A stretch of 8,553 nt of DNA from Fibrobacter succinogenes. GTDB lineage: Bacteria > Fibrobacterota > Fibrobacteria > Fibrobacterales > CADBQJ01. The position numbers were made by a program, and so were the translations under genes. The notes under the pieces are model-generated. The model saw only the letters and a list, made by a program, of their open reading frames with translations. It searched no databases and was not told where the DNA came from. The DNA is taken from positions 1 through 8,553 of the forward strand of contig CADBQJ010000056.1 of assembly GCA_902796785.1 (NCBI GenBank). Reading direction: 5' to 3'. Within the stretch, counting starts at the first letter, position 1, and the number at the start of each line of letters is the position of its first letter. Positions 1 to 6,854 of this stretch are shown here, one piece after another.

Positions 1-468
<468 letters not shown>

Positions 469-485
469 AAGTCTCCTGTTGCCCG

Positions 486-513
486 AAAGGCCCCTCCTCG
501 GAGGGGCCTTTTT
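486..513 (+). terminator. Rho-independent terminator of groEL
   Basis: A perfect 11-bp stem, AAAGGCCCCTC (486-496) paired with GAGGGGCCTTT (501-511), encloses a CTCG tetraloop and runs into a T tract (509-513). It lies 17 bases after the groEL stop, so it should separate groEL transcription from the grpE operon. Confidence 0.93.
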
Positions 514-535
514 CCGTTTTCCGGGCCGAAAACGG
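514..535. repeat. Inverted repeat CCGTTTTC-N6-GAAAACGG
   Basis: An 8-bp perfect inverted repeat, CCGTTTTC (514-521) and GAAAACGG (528-535), is separated by six bases. It directly follows the groEL terminator T tract. It has no T tract of its own, so it does not look like a second terminator. Its centre (about 524.5) lies about 85 bases upstream of the start site predicted for the sigma54 promoter. That distance and the symmetry suit an activator-binding site, but binding is inferred. Confidence 0.6.
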
Positions 536-576
536 CAAAAACGGGCGGTCCGGCGGCTCGTTTCAAAACGAAACGG
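514..576. promoter_or_regulatory. Cluster of AAAACGG-type repeats, candidate upstream activator sites
   Basis: Within about 63 bases the motif A3-5CGG or its complement recurs: CCGTTTT (514-520, inverted), AAAACGG (529-535), AAAAACGG (537-544), CGTTT (559-563, inverted), AAAACG (565-570) and AAACGG (571-576). Two inverted arrangements are visible: 514-521/528-535, and CGTTTC (559-564) with GAAACG (570-575). The cluster sits immediately upstream of a sigma54-type promoter. Enhancer-binding proteins characteristically use multiple dyad sites in such a position, though often nearer 100-150 bases upstream. That the operon's own activator binds here is a hypothesis. Confidence 0.4.
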
Positions 577-583
577 AAAAGGT

Positions 584-599
584 TGGCACGGTTCTCGCT
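584..599 (+). promoter_or_regulatory. Sigma54 (-24/-12) promoter of the grpE-dnaK-dnaJ operon
   Basis: The sequence TGGCACG-GTTC-TCGCT matches the sigma54 consensus TGGCACG-N4-TTGC(A/T) at every specified position except one (C for T at 596). The invariant GG (585-586) and GC (597-598) have the correct 10-base spacing between them. With C598 at -12, transcription would start near 610 and leave a leader of about 41 bases before grpE. No convincing sigma70-type -35/-10 pair is seen in this intergenic region. The match is seen in the sequence; use by RpoN is inferred. Confidence 0.7.
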
Positions 600-640
600 A
601 ACAAAAGGGCGACGGAAAGAACGAACAACCCAGACGTTTC

Positions 641-646
641 AGAGGA
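641..646 (+). promoter_or_regulatory. Ribosome binding site of grpE
   Basis: AGAGGA lies four bases before the ATG at 651. It decides the grpE start, because the same frame is open much further upstream, through the groEL end and the terminator, where initiation would make no sense. Confidence 0.75.
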
Positions 647-650
647 TCGC

Positions 651-1265
651 ATGGCAAACGCGCAGGACGAAGCGGAAACGAAGGCCGGGGCCGAAGAGGC
701 CGCGACCGAAGCTCCCGCGGAGGAACAGGCCGGGCAGGCCGCCGAGGCCGAGGCCGGGACCAAGGCCGCGGAACCCGAGGCCCCCAAGGTCGACGTGGAG
801 TCGCTGCCCGAATGGACGGAGCTCCACGACAAGTACCTCCGCCTGCACGCCGAGTTCGAGAACTACCGCCGCCGCACGGCGCGCGAGTCGCTCGAACAGG
901 CCCGGCGCGGCGAATTCAAGGTGCTCGGATCGCTCCTGGGCGTGGTCGACGACTTCGACCGCGCGATCGAGGGCGGCGAAGGGCAGGAGGCGCAGGCCTT
1001 CTTCGCCGGCATGAAGATGATCCACGACCGCTTCAACCGGCTGCTGGCCGACTTCGGCCTGAAGACCGTGGGCGCGGTGGGCGACAAGTTCGATCCGGAG
1101 CTGCACGAGGCGCTGATGAAGCAGCCCTCCGACAGCGTCGAGGAGGACCGCATCGTCGCGGTCTTCGAAAAGGGTTACGCCGCCGGCGACAGGATCCTCC
1201 GCCACGCGAAGGTCGTCGTCTCGGCGGGAAAGAGCGAAGAAGAAAACAACAACTCGAAGGAGTAG
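651..1265 (+). CDS. grpE: GrpE, nucleotide exchange factor of DnaK
   Basis: GrpE, 204 residues, is the homodimeric cytoplasmic co-chaperone that releases ADP from DnaK and resets the Hsp70 cycle. Residues 1-50 are a low-complexity acidic Ala/Glu-rich tail, longer than in many GrpE proteins and probably disordered. The dimerising helix follows with the family hallmark KYLRLHAEFENYRRRTARE (about 61-79). Next come VLGSLLGVVDDFDRAI (91-106) and the helical bundle with GMKMIHDRF. The C-terminal beta wing carries GDKFDPELHEAL (144-155) and VFEKGYAAGDRILRHAKVVV (171-190). The last residues (KSEEENNNSKE) are polar and charged. Start chosen at ATG 651, the first start downstream of the promoter and preceded by AGAGGA. 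It is the first gene of the putative operon, only 3 bases before dnaK. No hrcA precedes it, unlike many grpE-dnaK clusters. Identification is secure. Confidence 0.97.
   Translation: MANAQDEAETKAGAEEAATEAPAEEQAGQAAEAEAGTKAAEPEAPKVDVESLPEWTELHDKYLRLHAEFENYRRRTARESLEQARRGEFKVLGSLLGVVDDFDRAIEGGEGQEAQAFFAGMKMIHDRFNRLLADFGLKTVGAVGDKFDPELHEALMKQPSDSVEEDRIVAVFEKGYAAGDRILRHAKVVVSAGKSEEENNNSKE
1257..1262 (+). promoter_or_regulatory. Ribosome binding site of dnaK inside the end of grpE
   Basis: AAGGAG lies within the last codons of grpE, directly before its TAG stop, and six bases before the dnaK ATG at 1269. Placement of the dnaK ribosome site inside grpE suggests translational coupling. Confidence 0.8.
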
Positions 1266-1268
1266 ACC

Positions 1269-3188
<1,920 letters not shown>

Positions 3189-3212
3189 GCCGAACCACCG
3201 GCGGAGAAGGCA

Positions 3213-4346
3213 ATGGCGAAAAGGGACTACTACGAGGTTCTCGGGGTCGCGAAGACCGCGACTCCCGACGAGCTTCGGCGCGCCTACAAGAAACTGGCCA
3301 TCAAGTACCACCCGGACAAGAACCCGGGCGACAAGGAGGCCGAGGAGAAGTTCAAGGAGGCCGCCGAAGCCTACGGCGTGCTCTCCGACGAGAAGAAGCG
3401 CGCGCAGTACGACCAGTTCGGACCGGACGCCTTCGACCAGATGGGCGGCGGACGCCAGGCCTATTCGGGCTTCGAGGACATCTTCAGCCAGTTCGGCGAC
3501 ATCTTCGGCGACTTCGGCTTCTCCGGAGGCGGCCGCCGCGCGCGCCGGAGCGGCCCTCCGCGCGGGCAGGACCTCCAGATCCGCCTGCAGCTCGACCTCA
3601 AGGAGATCGCGACGGGCGTCACCAAGACCGTGAAGCTCAAGCGCTGGCGCGTCTGCGGCGCGTGCAAGGGCGCGGGCGGCACCGGCGTGCGCGACTGCCC
3701 GACCTGCGGCGGCTCGGGCCAGGTGCGCCGCGTCACCCAGAGCTTCTTCGGCCAGATGGTCAACGTCGGAGTCTGCCCGGCCTGCGGCGGCTCGGGCAAG
3801 CAGGTGCAGACCCCCTGCTCCGCCTGCCGGGGCGAGGGGCGCGTGCGCGAGGAATCCACCATCGCCATCAAGGTGCCCTGCGGCGTGGCCGACGGCAACT
3901 ACCTCACCCTCCGGGGCGAGGGCGACGCCGGCCGCCTGGGCGGCCCCGCGGGCGACCTGATCGCCGTGGTCTCCGAAAAGCCCAACGACTTCTTCCGCCG
4001 CGAGGGAACCGACCTCCACTGCTCGCTGAAGGTGCCGATCGTCAAGCTCGCGCTGGGCGGCAAGGTGCGCGTCCCCACGCTGGACGACGAGCTGGAGATC
4101 TCGATCGACGCCGGCACGCAGGGCGGCCAGGTGCTCAAGATCCGCGGCCGGGGGCTCCCCCCGCTCCAGCAGGGCTCCTACCGCGGCTCCCCGGGCGACC
4201 TCTTCGTCACCGTGGAGGCCGAGATCCCCACGCGCCTCTCCAAGGCCGAGCGCGAGTGCTACCAGAAGCTCGCGGAGCTGGGAGACGAGGCGAACGCGAC
4301 GAAGGAACGCTCGTTCCTGGACGATATTCGTAAATTATTCCAGTAG
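3213..4346 (+). CDS. dnaJ: Co-chaperone DnaJ (Hsp40, class I)
   Basis: DnaJ, 377 residues, delivers unfolded substrates to DnaK and stimulates its ATPase. It has the full class I layout. The J domain (about 5-70) includes the HPD motif at 33-35. A Gly/Phe-rich region (about 78-118) contains [21 protein letters not shown]. The zinc domain has four intact CxxCxGxG repeats: CGACKGAG (148-155), CPTCGGSG (162-169), CPACGGSG (188-195) and CSACRGEG (202-209). The C-terminal substrate-binding domains follow, with [37 protein letters not shown] and a GDLFVTVE motif. Length is normal for the family. The ATG at 3213 has GGAGAAGG just upstream. The gene begins 24 bases after dnaK and ends 21 bases before the activator gene. 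Five codons close to its end (4323-4337, GAT ATT CGT AAA TTA) are AT-ending, unlike the rest of the gene. Confidence 0.98.
   Translation: MAKRDYYEVLGVAKTATPDELRRAYKKLAIKYHPDKNPGDKEAEEKFKEAAEAYGVLSDEKKRAQYDQFGPDAFDQMGGGRQAYSGFEDIFSQFGDIFGDFGFSGGGRRARRSGPPRGQDLQIRLQLDLKEIATGVTKTVKLKRWRVCGACKGAGGTGVRDCPTCGGSGQVRRVTQSFFGQMVNVGVCPACGGSGKQVQTPCSACRGEGRVREESTIAIKVPCGVADGNYLTLRGEGDAGRLGGPAGDLIAVVSEKPNDFFRREGTDLHCSLKVPIVKLALGGKVRVPTLDDELEISIDAGTQGGQVLKIRGRGLPPLQQGSYRGSPGDLFVTVEAEIPTRLSKAERECYQKLAELGDEANATKERSFLDDIRKLFQ
4323..4340 (+). promoter_or_regulatory. AT-rich patch with TAAATT, possible internal promoter or unstructured initiation region
   Basis: The 3' end of dnaJ switches to AT-ending codons and contains TAAATT (4331-4336), which fits the TANNNT form of -10 elements. 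A start near 4343 would give a leader of about 25 bases to the GTG at 4368. No -35 element is seen at a suitable distance. The patch could instead keep the upstream side of the next gene's ribosome site free of RNA structure. It is weak evidence for a promoter. Confidence 0.25.
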
Positions 4347-4354
4347 TCCCTTTC

Positions 4355-4360
4355 CGAGGG
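4355..4360 (+). promoter_or_regulatory. Ribosome binding site supporting a GTG start for the activator gene
   Basis: CGAGGG lies seven bases before GTG 4368. It is the only purine-rich site in the 21-base gap and supports GTG as the start; no in-frame ATG offers a complete receiver domain. Confidence 0.6.
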
Positions 4361-4367
4361 CGAAGCG

Positions 4368-5993
4368 GTGAGCGAATCGAACCGGAACAATCTGCAGGTG
4401 CTCCTGGCCGACCCCGACGAGGCCCAGGCGAGCGCCATGCGCGACCTCTGGAACCTGGAGGTCCGGGAGGGCCAGCGGACCTTCCCCGTCTCGCTCTGCA
4501 CGCTCACCTCTCCCGAGGACGTCCTCTCCACGCTGAAGAACGAGCGCTTCCAGATGGTCTTCCTCGCGGCGGACTTCCTGACGATCGGCGACCTGGACGT
4601 CGTCTCCTTCGCGCACGAGCACCAGCCCGAGGGGACCGAGGTGGTCGTGCTCTACCGGCAGCCCGACGACGTGCGCCGCGCCAGCGCGGCCATCGCCAAC
4701 GGCGCCGACGGCGTGGTCCCCAAGCCCGTGCTGGTGGACGACCTCCAGCAGCGCGTGCGCCAGAACGCGGCCCGCATCTCCGAGCAGAGGAGCCACCGCG
4801 TCTTCGAGGACCACGTGAACGAGGAGCTGCTGGGCTCCACCCCGCAGATGAAGCACGTGCGCGAGCTGGTGTCGAAGGTGGCCCCCACCTCCAGCACCGT
4901 GCTGCTCACCGGCGAGACCGGCGTGGGCAAGGAGTTCGTGGCCAACATCATCCACCGCCACTCGCCCCGCGCCGGCAAGCCCTTCGTGGCGGTCAACTGC
5001 GGCGCCATCCCGGCCGAGCTCATCGAGAGCGAGCTCTTCGGCCACCGCAAGGGCTCGTTCACCGGCGCCATCGCCGACCACGCGGGCTTCTTCGAGCAGG
5101 CCAACGGCGGCACCATCTTCCTCGACGAGGTGGGCGAGCTGCCGCTCTCGCAGCAGACCAAGCTCCTGCGCGTCCTCCAGAACTTCGAGGTGCAGCGCAT
5201 CGGCTCCGAAAAGGCGATCAAGGTCAACGTGCGCGTGATCTCCGCCACGAACCGCGACCTCGTCGCGGCCATGCGCGGGCCGAACGCCACCTTCCGCGAG
5301 GACCTCTACTACCGGCTCAACGGGTTCCAGATCGCGCTGCCGCCCCTGCGCGAACGCCGCGACGTGCTCCCCAGCCTGATCAAGTTCTACACGCTCCGCG
5401 CCAGCCGCGAGAACGACAAGGAGATCGCGGACATCGAGGAGAGCGCCCTGCGCGCCCTCTCGGTCTACGACTATCCCGGCAACATCCGCGAACTGCAGAA
5501 CATCCTCAACCACGCCGTGGTGATGTCCGAGGGCGGGATCATCCGCTTCTCCGACCTTCCCGACGTGGTGCAGCGCGCCCGGCGCTTCATCCCGCTGCCC
5601 AGCGCCTCGCGCCTGGCTCCGGCCGCGCCGGCGCTTCCCGGCACCCCGCCCCCGGTGCGGGTGATCGAGGCCTCCCGGGCCGATTCCGCCTCCGAGCCCG
5701 CGCCCGACGCGGTCTCCGGCGAAGGCGCGCCCGAGGCGGGAGAGCCGGTCGTGGAGCGGGTGGACCTCTCCGAGCCGGTCTCCAGGCCCGAGCCGCGCGC
5801 CGAGGCGATCGTGGTGGAGGCGGAGCCTCCCGAACCGCCGATCCTCCCGCTGGTCGAGGTGGAGAAGCGCGCCATCGCCGAGGCGCTGCGCCGCCTGAAC
5901 GGCCGCCAGACCGAAGCCGCCCGGCAGCTGGGCATCTCGCGGAGCACGCTCTGGCGCAAAATGCAGGAATACGGCCTTTCCGGCGAAAAATAG
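4368..5993 (+). CDS. Sigma54-dependent enhancer-binding protein (NtrC type) with degenerate receiver domain
   Basis: A 541-residue activator of RpoN polymerase. The N-terminal domain (about 9-130) is receiver-like: acidic pair D15/D17, beta strand FQMVFLAAD (61-69), and GADGVVPKP with the conserved lysine K119. The residue expected to be the phosphoacceptor Asp aligns with Ala67, and the switch Thr/Ser position is Tyr96, so classical phosphorylation is unlikely. The AAA+ domain (about 150-400) is intact: Walker A GETGVGKE (182-189), sigma54-contact loop GSFTGA (229-234, Ser for the usual Ala), Walker B GGTIFLDEVG (247-256), ATNRDL (293-298), FREDLYYRLN (309-318), YPGNIRELQN (369-378). A Pro/Glu/Ala-rich linker (about 408-497) is unusually long. 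A Fis-type helix-turn-helix closes the protein (NGRQTEAARQLGISRSTLWRKM, 511-532). It is the last gene of the dnaK operon, and a sigma54-like promoter precedes that operon. No histidine kinase gene is adjacent. The family is certain; the target genes are inferred. Confidence 0.93.
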   Translation: MSESNRNNLQVLLADPDEAQASAMRDLWNLEVREGQRTFPVSLCTLTSPEDVLSTLKNERFQMVFLAADFLTIGDLDVVSFAHEHQPEGTEVVVLYRQPDDVRRASAAIANGADGVVPKPVLVDDLQQRVRQNAARISEQRSHRVFEDHVNEELLGSTPQMKHVRELVSKVAPTSSTVLLTGETGVGKEFVANIIHRHSPRAGKPFVAVNCGAIPAELIESELFGHRKGSFTGAIADHAGFFEQANGGTIFLDEVGELPLSQQTKLLRVLQNFEVQRIGSEKAIKVNVRVISATNRDLVAAMRGPNATFREDLYYRLNGFQIALPPLRERRDVLPSLIKFYTLRASRENDKEIADIEESALRALSVYDYPGNIRELQNILNHAVVMSEGGIIRFSDLPDVVQRARRFIPLPSASRLAPAAPALPGTPPPVRVIEASRADSASEPAPDAVSGEGAPEAGEPVVERVDLSEPVSRPEPRAEAIVVEAEPPEPPILPLVEVEKRAIAEALRRLNGRQTEAARQLGISRSTLWRKMQEYGLSGEK

Positions 5994-6028
5994 CACGGCC
6001 GGTGCCTGCGGCTTTCCCCCGCACGCGC

Positions 6029-6034
6029 TAGACT
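6029..6034 (+). promoter_or_regulatory. -10 element TAGACT of the M23 peptidase gene, likely leaderless
   Basis: TAGACT (within GCTAGACT, 6027-6034) fits TANNNT. If its last T is -7, +1 falls at 6041, exactly on an in-frame GTG. The octamer differs at only one base from the one upstream of metG. No -35 box or upstream Shine-Dalgarno sequence is evident. The activator stop at 5991-5993 is only 36 bases away, and no clear terminator lies between. Confidence 0.55.
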
Positions 6035-6796
6035 ATGGAGGTGCGGAAGCTCCTTCTCGCCCTTCTCGTCGTCCTCTCGGCCGCCCCGCTCCGGGCGGAC
6101 CGCGTCCTGATGGCGCCCTGCAAGGGGAACCGGATCACCGGCACGTTCCTCGAGCCCCGCTCGGGCCACGCGCACGGCGGCGTGGACTGGGGGCTGCCGG
6201 TCGGGAGCCCGGTCTACGCCGTCGACTCCGGCACGGTGGTCTCGGCGGGCTGGCACGGCGCCTTCGGGCTGCTGGTGCGGATCCGCCATTCCGACGGCGC
6301 GGTCTCCTACTACGGCCACCTCTCCAAGCTGCACGTCCGCGCGGACGAGGCCGTCCTGCCGGGCGAGCTGATCGCGCTTTCGGGCAACACCGGGCGCAGC
6401 ACCGGCCCTCATCTGCACTTCGAGGTGCGCGACGCCGCGGGGCCGATCGACCCGCTGAAGTACCTCGGCGGAGAGATCCTGCCCGCCGGCGCGGCCCGCG
6501 CGGCGGCGGTGCGGAACAGGAGCGAGTGGCAGGTCTGGCTCGACTGGCTCGAGCGGCTCGGCCGTTCGCTCTACGGCGAGCTCCTGCGCCGGTTCGACTC
6601 CCCGGCGGCCGCGGGGGGAGGGTTCCACGCGGTCCTTCCCGTGGCCTTCGCGCTGGCGTGCCTCTGCGCCGCGATCTGGGCGCTGGCGCGGATCATGGGA
6701 CTCTTCCGGCGCATGGAGGAGAGCGGCGGCCTCTGGATCGCGGCTCTCGTCCTGGCCCTGGGCTTCGTCTTCGTCGTCCTCTCCATGGGCGGATAG
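6035..6796 (+). CDS. Exported M23 (LytM-type) peptidase with two C-terminal membrane segments
   Basis: A 253-residue protein from ATG 6035. An in-frame GTG at 6041 may be the true start, because it coincides with the predicted transcription start and gives a cleaner signal peptide beginning RKLLLALLVVLSAAPLRA. The M23 domain (about 33-142) cleaves peptide cross-links in peptidoglycan in this family. Its catalytic elements are all present: HGGVD (47-51, zinc ligands H47 and D51), YYGHLS with H95, and GPHLHFE with H126 and H128. An amphipathic Trp/Arg-rich stretch (about 164-186) follows. Two hydrophobic segments come last, about 198-221 and 233-250, separated by a short basic loop with RRMEES. 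The expected topology is periplasmic catalytic domain with a membrane-anchored C-terminus. Classical LytM enzymes usually have the catalytic domain at the C-terminus after coiled coils, so this order is unusual. Role beyond wall hydrolysis is unknown. Confidence 0.88.
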   Translation: MEVRKLLLALLVVLSAAPLRADRVLMAPCKGNRITGTFLEPRSGHAHGGVDWGLPVGSPVYAVDSGTVVSAGWHGAFGLLVRIRHSDGAVSYYGHLSKLHVRADEAVLPGELIALSGNTGRSTGPHLHFEVRDAAGPIDPLKYLGGEILPAGAARAAAVRNRSEWQVWLDWLERLGRSLYGELLRRFDSPAAAGGGFHAVLPVAFALACLCAAIWALARIMGLFRRMEESGGLWIAALVLALGFVFVVLSMGG

Positions 6797-6810
6797 GCGC
6801 CGCGCGACCG

Positions 6811-6833
6811 GGGCCGAAAGGCGCCGAAGGCCC
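6811..6833. repeat. GC-rich hairpin between the M23 gene and metG, weak terminator at best
   Basis: GGGCC (6811-6815) and GGCCC (6829-6833) form a 5-bp stem, and the loop contains the palindrome GGCGCC (6820-6825), which also recurs at 6796-6801. The downstream bases are GTTCTTG, not a T run, so termination is doubtful. Confidence 0.25.
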
Positions 6834-6838
6834 GTTCT

Positions 6839-6847
6839 TGCTAGATT
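6839..6847 (+). promoter_or_regulatory. Extended -10 promoter TGC-TAGATT of metG, likely leaderless
   Basis: TG (6839-6840), one base, then TAGATT (6842-6847) matches the extended -10 form TGnTANNNT, which does not need a -35 box; none is seen. With the last T at -7, +1 falls at 6854-6855, on or one base before the metG ATG. No Shine-Dalgarno sequence precedes the ATG. A leaderless metG transcript is the simplest reading. Confidence 0.6.
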
Positions 6848-6854
6848 TGGGCCC

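Noticed and set aside
514..535. Second groEL terminator
   Set aside because: The 8-bp hairpin has no following T run and the upstream terminator is already strong.
583..601. CIRCE-like half sites TTGGCAC and GCTAA
   Set aside because: CIRCE needs 9-base arms separated by 9 bases. Here the arms are incomplete and much closer together; the same bases fit the sigma54 consensus far better.
583..604. Sigma70-type promoter with TTGGCA as -35 and TAACAA as -10
   Set aside because: The spacer would be only 10 bases and the -10 lacks the final T.
5994..6028. Terminator after the activator gene
   Set aside because: Only short stems (for example TGCGG 6007-6011 with CCGCA 6019-6023) and no T tract are present; read-through into the M23 gene cannot be excluded.
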